Assembly: GCA_002314945.1 (NCBI GenBank)
Contig: DCHV01000025.1
Coordinates: 2,970-29,801, forward strand
Length of the DNA: 26,832 bases
Source: Prevotellaceae bacterium UBA1743
Lineage (GTDB): Bacteria; Bacteroidota; Bacteroidia; Bacteroidales; Bacteroidaceae
Direction: 5' to 3'
Positions 16,914-24,194 of the stretch are shown piece after piece. Each line of letters opens with the position of its first letter. Position 1 is the first letter of the stretch. A program made the position numbers and the translations under genes. The notes beneath the pieces are model-generated. The model did no database searches and was not told the DNA's origin. It worked only from the letters and a program-made list of their open reading frames with translations.

Positions 16914-17861
16914 ATGCAATACAATAACATTGGAAAAACCGGCATGAAGGTATCAGCCCTTTCATTCGGTGCATCATCGCTCGGAGGCGTATTCCACGAT
17001 GTAGTAGAATCAGAAGCCATTCAAACCGTATTTGCGGCCGTAGAGAGTGGCATGAATTTTATCGATGTTTCTCCCTATTATGGTCATTACAAAGCAGAAA
17101 CCGTACTGGGGAAGGCACTCAAGGAGATACCCCGCGACAAATACTACCTTTCCACCAAGGTGGGCCGCTATGGCAAGGACGGTGTGAACACGTGGGATTA
17201 CAGCGCCAAGCGTGCCACCGATAGCGTATATGAGAGCATGGAACGGTTGAACATCGACTACATCGACCTTATCAACGTTCACGACATCGAGTTTCAGGCA
17301 ACCCTTCCCGGAGGCCTACAGAAGGTAGCCGAGGAAACATTGCCAGCCCTTGTCGAGCTCAGGGAGAAAGGCATCGTGGGACATGTGGGCATCACCGACC
17401 TGCAGCCCGAGAACATCCGCTGGGTGATAGAGCATGTGCCAGCAGGTAGCGTGGAATCCACCCTCTGCTTTTGCCATTATAGTTTGAATGACGAACTCCT
17501 CAACGAATATTTCGATTTCTTCGAGCAGCACAACGTAGGCATCATCAATGCTTCTCCCTTCTCCATGGGCCTTCTTTCCTCTCGCGGAGTACCTGCTTGG
17601 CATCCAGCCCCCAAGGCACTCGTGGAGGCATGTCAGAAAGCAGTTCAGCATTGTTCCGCCAAGGGTTATCCTATCGAGAAGCTTGCCGTTCAGTATGCCA
17701 TCAGCAACCCCCGTATCGCCACCACCCTCTTCTCCTCTGCCAATCCGGACAACGTAAGGAGGAATATCGAGTATGCCGAGGCACCCATCGACTGGGAACT
17801 CGTCAAGGATGTACAAGACATCATCGGCGACCAGATGAGGGTTCGTTGGAAGAATTCATAG
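16914..17861 (+). CDS. Aldo/keto reductase, probable L-galactose (or L-fucose) dehydrogenase
   Basis: The 315-residue cytoplasmic protein has the aldo/keto reductase tetrad D51, Y56, K82 and H123, the N-terminal YNNIGKTGMKVSALSFG and the C-terminal NPDNVRRNIEYA cofactor-binding segment. The nearest recognised group oxidises L-galactose, L-fucose or other L-aldoses to the lactone with NAD(P). The ATG at 16914 is chosen over the longer frame from 16839, which would run through the end of the preceding gene. It lies 34 bp after the phosphoesterase and 4 bp before a lactonase-type gene, matching the order of reactions. Substrate choice between L-galactose and L-fucose is inferred from context only. 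Confidence 0.85.
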   Translation: MQYNNIGKTGMKVSALSFGASSLGGVFHDVVESEAIQTVFAAVESGMNFIDVSPYYGHYKAETVLGKALKEIPRDKYYLSTKVGRYGKDGVNTWDYSAKRATDSVYESMERLNIDYIDLINVHDIEFQATLPGGLQKVAEETLPALVELREKGIVGHVGITDLQPENIRWVIEHVPAGSVESTLCFCHYSLNDELLNEYFDFFEQHNVGIINASPFSMGLLSSRGVPAWHPAPKALVEACQKAVQHCSAKGYPIEKLAVQYAISNPRIATTLFSSANPDNVRRNIEYAEAPIDWELVKDVQDIIGDQMRVRWKNS

Positions 17862-17865
17862 CACC

Positions 17866-18774
17866 ATGCAGATAATCGACGCACACAGCCACCTGTGGCT
17901 CAGACAGGACACCATAGTGGATGGACAGCCCATCCGTTCCCTTTCTGGCAACCCATCCCGTTCCGAATTCTTCGGAGAGGAGCGCCAGATGCTCCCACCT
18001 TTTATGATTGATGGTCGTAACACGGCCGAGGTATTCCTCTCCAACATGGATTACGCCCAAGTGGGAGTTGCTGTGGTTGTACAGGAAATTATTGATGGCA
18101 ATCAGAATGACTACCTCGCCACCGTACAAAGCCAGTACCCAGACCGATTCTTCTGTATGGGAATGCTGTACGACACCCGTGCTTCGTCCGATTTGGTCAG
18201 TCAGGTAAATGATCTGGCCAAGACATTTCGTGGAATAGCGATTCCTGGGCATAGGATTCAGGGCTCCCTCCTCGAACGAATGCCCCTATTCAAGGCCATG
18301 GAAGCTCAGAAATTGATACTCTCCATGTGTCTGGCCGACGACGAGAGGCAAATAGCGGAAATGGCAGAGGTGATACGCGAATGCCCAGAACTAAAAGTGG
18401 CCATTGGACATTTCGGTATGGTCACCACCCCTTCCTTCCGCAGTCAAGTGAAGCTGGCTAATTGTGGAAAGAACGTCAGGATTGAATCGGGCGGCATCAC
18501 ATGGCTCTACAACGATGAGTTCTACCCCTTCCCATCCGCCATACGCTCCATCCGCGAAGCCGCTGACCTCGTGGGGATGGACCGATTGATGTGGGGTTCC
18601 GACTACCCACGTACCATCACGGCCATCACCTATCGTATGTCCTACGATTTCATTCTGAAGAGCAACGGTATGACACAGGAGGAGAAGGAAGCCTTCCTCG
18701 GAGGCAATGCAAAGTCGTTCTACGGCTTCGGACAGCTTCCCGAACTGCCCTATATCAAGAATATGTCAGAATAG
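17866..18774 (+). CDS. Amidohydrolase-2 family lactonase, probable L-galactono/L-fucono-lactonase
   Basis: This 302-residue TIM-barrel hydrolase of the amidohydrolase superfamily (cog3618-like) shows the metal motif H7-S-H9 in IDAHSHLW, a barrel histidine H182 in GHFG and the catalytic aspartate D246 in WGSDYPRT. Members of this group hydrolyse sugar lactones such as L-fucono-1,5-lactone and L-galactono-1,5-lactone. Here it would open the lactone made by the aldo/keto reductase encoded 4 bp upstream. The start ATG at 17866 directly gives the metal-binding N-terminus. A general 4-sulfomuconolactonase or dicarboxylate decarboxylase activity is less likely given its neighbours. Confidence 0.85.
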   Translation: MQIIDAHSHLWLRQDTIVDGQPIRSLSGNPSRSEFFGEERQMLPPFMIDGRNTAEVFLSNMDYAQVGVAVVVQEIIDGNQNDYLATVQSQYPDRFFCMGMLYDTRASSDLVSQVNDLAKTFRGIAIPGHRIQGSLLERMPLFKAMEAQKLILSMCLADDERQIAEMAEVIRECPELKVAIGHFGMVTTPSFRSQVKLANCGKNVRIESGGITWLYNDEFYPFPSAIRSIREAADLVGMDRLMWGSDYPRTITAITYRMSYDFILKSNGMTQEEKEAFLGGNAKSFYGFGQLPELPYIKNMSE

Positions 18775-18790
18775 AAAAACATACATAGAA

Positions 18791-19810
18791 ATGAAAGCAA
18801 TACAGATATCACATAATCAGGAACTGCAGATAATCGATCTCGAGAAGCCCCAGCAACCTCAGGCAGGTGAAGTGCTCCTCCGACTCGTCTATGTTGGATT
18901 CTGCGGCTCGGACATCAATACCTTTATGGGACGCAACACGATGGCACTCAATCCTGTGATTCCCGGTCACGAGGTAGGAGCCGTCATCGAGGCTGTAGGA
19001 GAAGGAGTACCCGAGAACCTAAAACCCGGAATGGTAGTCACCTGCAATCCCTATACCAATTGTGGCAAGTGCGCCTCCTGTCGCAATGGCCGTGTGAATG
19101 CATGTCAGTACAACGAGACACTCGGGGTGCAACGACATGGAGCTATGCGCGAATACATCACCCTGCCCTGGGCAAAAATCATCCCAGCAGGTACGCTCGA
19201 TCCCAAGACCTGTGCCCTCATCGAACCCATGTCAGTAGGATTCCATGCCGTGGATCGCGCCCTGGTTACTGATATCGACGTGGTCGTTGTCATCGGATGC
19301 GGCATGGTAGGCATGGGAGCCATCGTACGTTCCGTCACACGTGGAGCGACAGTCATTGCGGCTGATATCGACGACGAGAAACTCTCCCTTGCACGGGAAA
19401 TGGGAGCCGCCTACGCCATCAACACCCTCACCGAGGATGTCCACCAGCGACTTCAGGAAATCACAGGCGGCTATGGTCCCGATGTCATCATCGAAGCTGT
19501 AGGAAGTCCCGTCACCTACAATCTCGCCGTCAACGAAGTATCCTTCACTGGCCGTGTCGTATGTATCGGATATGCCAAGTCCGAAGTCAGTTTCCAGACA
19601 AAGTACTTCGTACAGAAGGAACTCGACATACGCGGTTCTCGCAACGCCAACCCAAGCGATTTCCGAGCCGTCATCCGCTATCTCGAGCGTGGCACCTGTC
19701 CTACCGAAAGACTCATCACCCGAGTGGTGAAGCCCGAGGAATGCCTCGACACCATGCGCTGGTGGAGTCAGAATCCAGGCAAAGTATTCCGCATTCTCGT
19801 GGAGATGTAA
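18791..19810 (+). CDS. Zinc-dependent medium-chain dehydrogenase, probable L-galactonate (L-fuconate) oxidoreductase
   Basis: The 339-residue enzyme has the catalytic zinc site C38, H60-E61 and E145, the structural zinc lobe C91, C94, C97 and C105, and a Rossmann motif GCGMVG at 169-174. It belongs to the sorbitol/threonine dehydrogenase-like branch that includes L-galactonate 5-dehydrogenases, which make D-tagaturonate with NAD. The ATG at 18791 starts the zinc-dehydrogenase N-terminus MKAIQI; the longer frame from 18707 runs back through the lactonase gene. Gaps of 16 bp before and 17 bp after place it inside the operon. The reaction is inferred from the gene order reductase, lactonase, dehydrogenase. 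Confidence 0.85.
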   Translation: MKAIQISHNQELQIIDLEKPQQPQAGEVLLRLVYVGFCGSDINTFMGRNTMALNPVIPGHEVGAVIEAVGEGVPENLKPGMVVTCNPYTNCGKCASCRNGRVNACQYNETLGVQRHGAMREYITLPWAKIIPAGTLDPKTCALIEPMSVGFHAVDRALVTDIDVVVVIGCGMVGMGAIVRSVTRGATVIAADIDDEKLSLAREMGAAYAINTLTEDVHQRLQEITGGYGPDVIIEAVGSPVTYNLAVNEVSFTGRVVCIGYAKSEVSFQTKYFVQKELDIRGSRNANPSDFRAVIRYLERGTCPTERLITRVVKPEECLDTMRWWSQNPGKVFRILVEM

Positions 19811-19827
19811 TTTAACAAGAAACAGAC

Positions 19828-20895
19828 ATGAACAGAATTCTACTTGCGGTCATCCTGTTGGTTTCCGCTATTACATCTCAGGCAATTGTCATTTCCCCCG
19901 AGGGAATCATTTCAGAAACCACGTACTACGACGACATCCCCTACAAACGTACGCTCTACACCCGAGACGATCAAGGTCGGGTAACAACCGAAGATATGTA
20001 TTATTATTCAGACGAACAGGGTTTTTACATCAGTGCCAAGTACGAATACGAATACAACGAAAGAGGTGATCTAAAGTCGAGGGTGTATTACATCTACAAG
20101 TCGGCCAATGGAAAGTTTGAGCCGCGTTCCCAGCGATTATACACCTACGATAGCAACGGTCGCCTCACACGCTATCTCACACAGACAAAGAAAAGCGGTT
20201 ACGACTGGACCAATGACTTCAAGCGTGAATACACTTACAACGAGCAGGGACTGATTGAAACACAATCCGAATACCAATACTATGCAGGGAGGTTTCAACT
20301 ATTGTCCGAGAGTACAAGCACCTACGATAACACAGGGAATAAGATAGGAGAACATTCCAAGTTCAATGGCGAAGGAGGATGGTCCTCCACCTGGTCAACC
20401 TATACCTACGACACCAATGCCCGTCTCACATCTTGCGACCAATACAGCAACGAGGAACACACCGACCACATAGAGCACAACGACTATAGCTACGATGAAA
20501 AGGGACTCTTGGTGAAGGATTGCGATTACAGAAAAGGGGCAACCGATGCACAACCAGAGCCCTACTGCGAGACCACCTATGCCTACAACACGCATGGCGA
20601 CCTCACAGCCGAGGCTGCCCACTATTATGTGTTCGAAGCAGGAGGAATCTACTACAACGAAGACTACTCCTACAGTTACTCCTACGAATACGACACACAG
20701 GATAGGATAATCAGATTCAATTTCCACGACGGAGACAACGGCTACACCATCTACGAATATCCACCTACCAATCCCTCGGGACTCGGAAACGTAGCATCCA
20801 CCCTCCAAGATGTAAAAAAAGTGTCATGCAACGGACATATCGAAATCATCTCCCCACGCGGCACATACACTACCAGCGGCATACGCATACCATAA
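19828..20895 (+). CDS. Secreted Tyr-rich YD-repeat-like protein
   Basis: The 355-residue product starts with a signal peptide (ending TSQA, about residue 19). The body is made of many short units of the form YTYDxxGRLT, YEYNERGDL, YTYNEQGLI, YDNTGNKI, YSYDEKGLL and YEYDTQDRI, resembling the YD repeats that form hollow shells in RHS-type proteins, but shorter and unusually rich in tyrosine and aspartate. The last ~40 residues (GHIEIISPRGTYTTSGIRIP) resemble the beta-strand tails at the end of many secreted Bacteroidota proteins. It is the last gene of the sugar operon. A glycan-binding or surface role is possible; no enzymatic motif is seen. Confidence 0.8.
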   Translation: MNRILLAVILLVSAITSQAIVISPEGIISETTYYDDIPYKRTLYTRDDQGRVTTEDMYYYSDEQGFYISAKYEYEYNERGDLKSRVYYIYKSANGKFEPRSQRLYTYDSNGRLTRYLTQTKKSGYDWTNDFKREYTYNEQGLIETQSEYQYYAGRFQLLSESTSTYDNTGNKIGEHSKFNGEGGWSSTWSTYTYDTNARLTSCDQYSNEEHTDHIEHNDYSYDEKGLLVKDCDYRKGATDAQPEPYCETTYAYNTHGDLTAEAAHYYVFEAGGIYYNEDYSYSYSYEYDTQDRIIRFNFHDGDNGYTIYEYPPTNPSGLGNVASTLQDVKKVSCNGHIEIISPRGTYTTSGIRIP

Positions 20896-20966
20896 GTTAG
20901 CAAAGAACGGTTTATTTCGGTTTATGGCTTGGCCGCAATGCTGAGTCCGTGAGGGACCGCTGACCC

Positions 20967-21836
20967 CTATTTCGTGTAGTACTCGTCTATCGCGTTGCTT
21001 ATTGTCGTGATTGAGGTCTGGAGACTCTGCTTCATATCCTCAACTGAAAAGCACTCGATAGTGAACCAACCCTTGTAACCTCTTCCCAACAAATAGTGAA
21101 TCAGTTCCTTCATCGGTACGAATCCTTCTCCTACAGCTATCCGGTCGCGCGAATACTGCGTTCTGTGATCCTTCAGGTGGGTGTGGATAATACGACGACT
21201 GAAATGCTTTGCCGCCTTCATGATGTCGTCGCCACTAAAGGCATAGTTACCTGTATCGAATGTGTGGTAGAGCGATGGAACTTCCTTGAACATTCTGTCG
21301 AGGGCTTTACGGTCATAGCAAAGAGAATGGACATCATCATAATCCTCAGCCATCACCTTGAAGCCTTCGACCTCTATCATGTGGGCAAAACGGGCAATAC
21401 GCTTATAGATAACTTTCAGTTCCGGCTTCGTAATGTCTTCTGAAATAAAGCCGGGCACAAGCATCAGTTTGTCAAACTTGTTCGTCTTCATGAACTCAAC
21501 GATCTGCTCGGCCACTTCAGGATGGTCTTCCACAGTAAGATCCACGATTGCAATACAGCACGAATGCTTCAGGCCGGCCTTGTCGTAGATTGCCAATGTT
21601 TCCGGGTTGACACCCACAAATACGTCAACACCCTTATAACCCATTTCTACGACCATCTTTGTGGCTTCTTCCATCGAAATGCCTTCTTGGGTTGCCATCG
21701 CCTCAATATGATTTCCAAAAACAGAAATCTGACGGTTTTCCTCGGCCTTCACCCTTGCAGCCGAAAACATCAGAGCAATGACTAAAAGGCTGAAAATAAA
21801 TGTATGTTTCATCTTAGGGAAATAGTTATCCTTCAT
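20967..21836 (-). CDS. Secreted xylose-isomerase-like TIM-barrel protein
   Basis: The 289-residue precursor has a hydrophobic signal (FIFSLLVIALMFSAARVKA) and a sugar phosphate isomerase/epimerase-type barrel: GYKGVDVFV, VMAEDYDD, YHTFDTGNYAFSG, IIHTHLKDH and GYKGWFTIECF. The acidic and histidine residues in EDYDD, DTGN, HLKDH and IEC match the metal-binding pattern of this fold. Activity is probably isomerisation or epimerisation of a sugar or cyclitol in the periplasm. The ATG at 21834-21836 is given as start; the ATG eight codons later (21812) would give a more usual signal peptide, and both fit the promoter. It runs convergent to the sugar operon. Confidence 0.83.
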   Translation of the reverse strand: MKDNYFPKMKHTFIFSLLVIALMFSAARVKAEENRQISVFGNHIEAMATQEGISMEEATKMVVEMGYKGVDVFVGVNPETLAIYDKAGLKHSCCIAIVDLTVEDHPEVAEQIVEFMKTNKFDKLMLVPGFISEDITKPELKVIYKRIARFAHMIEVEGFKVMAEDYDDVHSLCYDRKALDRMFKEVPSLYHTFDTGNYAFSGDDIMKAAKHFSRRIIHTHLKDHRTQYSRDRIAVGEGFVPMKELIHYLLGRGYKGWFTIECFSVEDMKQSLQTSITTISNAIDEYYTK

Positions 21837-21858
21837 TTCGTAATACTATTATAGAGCG

Positions 21859-21866
21859 CAAAGATA
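21859..21866 (-). promoter_or_regulatory. Bacteroidales -7 promoter element TATCTTTG
   Basis: The reverse strand reads TATCTTTG 22 bp before the TIM-barrel gene's first ATG, identical to the elements of the sugar operon and GH123-like gene. Confidence 0.6.
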
Positions 21867-21906
21867 TGCAAAAACCATAGAAAAAGCGAAAAAGTCGATC
21901 CTTTTT

Positions 21907-21941
21907 CCGATAAATCCCGATTTTTGGGCGAGATTTATCGG
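21907..21941. other. Strong 35-bp palindrome, terminator- or operator-like
   Basis: The arms CCGATAAATC (21907-21916) and GATTTATCGG (21932-21941) are perfect reverse complements, with a 15-nt loop that contains a further CCC/GGG pairing. T-runs flank it on both sides (CTTTTT before, CTTTTG after). It lies upstream of the leftward TIM-barrel gene and upstream of the cupin relic, a place where a simple terminator for a visible gene is not expected. Confidence 0.6.
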
Positions 21942-22011
21942 CTTTTGCTCGTTAAGGTATATATCATATATATCTATATCATAATGTCGCAAAATCCGAA
22001 TTGTCACTGCG

Positions 22012-22382
22012 GTGGAATCGGCACTAACCTTTTATGGTGTTTACCAAATGCTTACGCTGAACGCGCTGGAGCCCGGGATAGTGCTGCCGATTCATTGGCA
22101 CACGAAGAGCACGGAGACGCTGGTGGTGCTTCGTGGAAGGATGGAGGATGTCTACTATGAGGAGACGGATGAGAGCGCGCCGGATAGCGATTCGCGTTGC
22201 ACAGATGTGTGCCGCAGGAGGGTGCTCCGTGAGACGGAGCGCATACTGCTGTCAGCCGACGGTCCCGTGCAGGCCCTAGCATCCCGGTGGGCCAGTGGCA
22301 CACGGTGAACGTCCTGGATCCCACAGTAATCTTCGAGTCGAAGAACGGCCGCTATGGCGAGGACGGCTCCGAGAATTTCTGA
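22012..22382 (+). pseudogene. Relic of a WbuC-family cupin metalloprotein gene
   Basis: The frame from 22012 reads LNALEPGIVLPIHWHTKSTE and VVLRGRMEDVYYEE, the cupin motif-1 region of WbuC-type proteins. Near 22278 the reading frame is lost; in the next frame the expected end continues as PVGQWHTVNVLDP, VIFESKNGRYGEDGSENF and a stop at 22380-22382. The roughly 30 N-terminal residues normal for the family are also unrecognisable, and stops occur just upstream. Together this indicates a 5'-degraded, frameshifted pseudogene. WbuC-like cupins are small metal-binding proteins often near polysaccharide genes. A sequencing error at the shift is possible, but would not restore the N-terminus. Confidence 0.65.
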
Positions 22383-22670
22383 ACTTAGGAAATACTGAAT
22401 AACCAAAAAACGTGCAGATGACAAAATTGGTCGTTTCAATGGTGTGTGGTGAAAATATGTGGCAAAATATTATGTTATGTAAAATAATACGCGTATCTTT
22501 GCCGCGTTTTTCGGAGTTTGATATATATATATGTATTTTCTCTATCTACTTTTGTGGCTTCTCTTTAAGCATTTTAGAAAGACAATGTTCCCGCAAATGC
22601 CAATATTGGTACCAGATGTGCCGGAACGTCTTTTTTGAGTATGGCAATAACATGTTACTATAAAGTTTGT
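22383..22670 (+). promoter_or_regulatory. A/T-rich leader with two -7 elements before the peptide/lipoprotein genes
   Basis: This 288-bp stretch holds no credible gene. Two full TAnnTTTG matches lie in it: TATCTTTG at 22494-22501 and TACTTTTG at 22547-22554. The first would give a leader of about 160 nt. Just before the peptide start is the 10-bp palindrome TAACATGTTA (22648-22657). A run of ATATATATAT lies at about 22521-22530. Confidence 0.5.
22494..22501 (+). promoter_or_regulatory. Bacteroidales -7 promoter element TATCTTTG
   Basis: Full TAnnTTTG match, identical to three other elements in the window, 170 bp before the small-peptide start. A second match TACTTTTG follows at 22547-22554. 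Confidence 0.55.
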
Positions 22671-22823
22671 ATGAAAAAGAAAAATTACGTGCATCCCAAC
22701 TTGACCGTTCGTAAAATAACAGTGAGGAGAATGCTGGCTACCAGCGGTCCGAGTTCGTACGGTGCAATTAATGGCAACACGACTGAGAGTTATGAAAATG
22801 GAAGTACTGATGACTGGTTTTAA
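22671..22823 (+). CDS. Small basic peptide, 50 residues, upstream of surface lipoproteins
   Basis: The ATG at 22671 opens a 50-residue product beginning MKKKNYVHPNLTVRKITVRR, then MLATSGPSSYG and an acidic end DDWF. The plan (Lys-rich start, a PxLxVxKI segment, a small-residue ATSG stretch, Gly/Ser/Asn-rich middle, acidic aromatic end) is shared by many short unnamed Bacteroidales proteins. There is no clear signal peptide and no known enzymatic motif. An in-frame ATG at 22635 exists but the peptide pattern starts at 22671. The first lipoprotein gene follows after 21 bp, so co-transcription is likely. It could be a secreted or processed peptide, a leader peptide, or a partner of the lipoproteins. 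Confidence 0.65.
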   Translation: MKKKNYVHPNLTVRKITVRRMLATSGPSSYGAINGNTTESYENGSTDDWF

Positions 22824-22834
22824 CCCATTTTTGC

Positions 22835-22849
22835 GGAAATGATTATGAA
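22835..22849 (+). repeat. 15-bp leader/start sequence shared by both lipoprotein genes (copy 1)
   Basis: GGAAATGATTATGAA covers the ribosome-binding region and start ATG (22845-22847) and is identical to 24180-24194. GGAA lies at a suitable distance for ribosome binding to the third ATG, deciding the start. Confidence 0.8.
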
Positions 22850-24173
22850 CAAGTATTATTACATGGCAGTGGCAGCAATGGTTGCGTTCTGCAGTTGCAA
22901 TAGCGACAATAAAATGGATGTAATTCCTGAAAACGGCAACGCCGATGTCTTTTACGCCACTATTGAAGATGGGACACGTACTACCTTAGGGACTGGCGAT
23001 GATGCTGGAAAAGTACTTTGGGAGTTTGCAGATGTAATCTCCATAAACGGCATAGCTTATTCGTCTGACAGTGGTGAAGGCACTGTTGCTGCACAGTTCG
23101 TAAAACAGGGAGATGTGTCCGCTTCTAAGATTGACGGGAAATATAAGGCCTACTATCCTGCAAACCTGTATGGTGCAATCCTTCCATCAACATACACATA
23201 TCAGGCAGGCAAGTTCAACATGCCTATGTATGCGGAGAGTACTACCACCACCCTTGCCTTCAAGAATATCTGCGCTGTGCTTGCCATCAAGGTAACAAGT
23301 GCCGATATGGCCACTGTAAAGAAAATCGTGGTAAAGAGCGACAAGGCTCTTTGTGGTCCTTTCACCGTTTCTGAAAATACTGCCGTACCTTCAGGAAGCG
23401 TCGATAAATTTAATTCTGTGCTTCTTGACTGTGGTACGGATGGTGTTTCCACCACTGCTGAAGGAACAGTATTCTATATTGCAATTCCTGCCCAGACATA
23501 CGGATATTTTAACATCTATCTTTCCTCAGACGGCACTACCTTTAAGGAGGCCATGGCAACAAAGAAAGTATCAGGCCTTGGTGCAATAGTCCGAAACAAG
23601 ATATTCAATATTGATTACGAAAGGAATGCCGTTCAGTTGTGGACAAACGGTCCTCTGTTCGCCACAATGAACATCGGCGCAACAACTGAAACGGAAGAAG
23701 GAACAACAATAAGCGATCCGAATAATGTAAGAAAGACTGGTGTCAATGGTATCTGGAGCGCAAACTGGAAAGCTCCCGAAATAGGTGACCTGGATTTCAA
23801 CAATACAAGTAAGGTCAACCGTCAATACTTACAGAAGAATGGAGTTCATGGATTCTTGATAACCGGTACGCAGTCGGGCTACACGGGCAATTCTATATAC
23901 TTGCCTTGTTCTACTTCAGATGGTGATAGGGTTTATGCAAATTATTGGTCAACAACTCAGCCTTCAGGAAGCTATGGCACTTATTATCGAAGCATTGGTT
24001 ATCATACGACCCAAGGATTCAACTATTACGAAACGTATGCCCCATCTGGTGCAAACTGTTTGACCCGCCCCATGCTGGTTACCGGAAGTGCTGCCTTGGA
24101 TGTTTTTAGCAATGGTGGTAATGCTCCTGAAAATATGGACTGGTCAGAAGATGACGGTGCCAATTGGAATTAA
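22845..24173 (+). CDS. Fimbrillin-like lipoprotein with C-terminal FISUMP-like domain
   Basis: The 442-residue precursor has a lipoprotein signal ending FCSC (C18; F at -3 is unusual). Residues about 32-265 resemble fimbrillin/Mfa-like surface proteins: YATIEDGTRTTLG with the TRT motif at 44-46, VLWEFADVISING, and LAFKNICAVLAIKV. From GPLFATMNIGAT (269-280) to about 425 it resembles the FISUMP (Fib_succ_major) domain, ending NYWSTTQPSG and ANCLTRPML. The start at 22845 follows the conserved GGAAATGATT leader; an in-frame ATG at 22839 exists. The protein is expected on the cell surface as an adhesin or pilus-associated part. It matches the second half of the next gene's product, with which it forms a tandem paralogous pair 16 bp apart. 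Confidence 0.78.
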   Translation: MNKYYYMAVAAMVAFCSCNSDNKMDVIPENGNADVFYATIEDGTRTTLGTGDDAGKVLWEFADVISINGIAYSSDSGEGTVAAQFVKQGDVSASKIDGKYKAYYPANLYGAILPSTYTYQAGKFNMPMYAESTTTTLAFKNICAVLAIKVTSADMATVKKIVVKSDKALCGPFTVSENTAVPSGSVDKFNSVLLDCGTDGVSTTAEGTVFYIAIPAQTYGYFNIYLSSDGTTFKEAMATKKVSGLGAIVRNKIFNIDYERNAVQLWTNGPLFATMNIGATTETEEGTTISDPNNVRKTGVNGIWSANWKAPEIGDLDFNNTSKVNRQYLQKNGVHGFLITGTQSGYTGNSIYLPCSTSDGDRVYANYWSTTQPSGSYGTYYRSIGYHTTQGFNYYETYAPSGANCLTRPMLVTGSAALDVFSNGGNAPENMDWSEDDGANWN

Positions 24174-24179
24174 ATAAAT

Positions 24180-24194
24180 GGAAATGATTATGAA
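24180..24194 (+). repeat. 15-bp leader/start sequence shared by both lipoprotein genes (copy 2)
   Basis: GGAAATGATTATGAA is identical to 22835-22849 and places GGAA upstream of the ATG at 24190-24192. Confidence 0.8.

Noticed and set aside
20939..20963. GTCC-GTGAG-GGAC hairpin between convergent genes as a terminator
   Set aside because: The stem is only four base pairs and no T-run follows on either strand.
21924..22160. Rightward 78-codon frame over the cupin relic
   Set aside because: It is a different frame from the conserved cupin motifs and shows no family resemblance.
22412..22663. Rightward 83-codon frame before the small peptide
   Set aside because: It spans both promoter elements, has low-complexity A/T-rich sequence and no recognisable domain.
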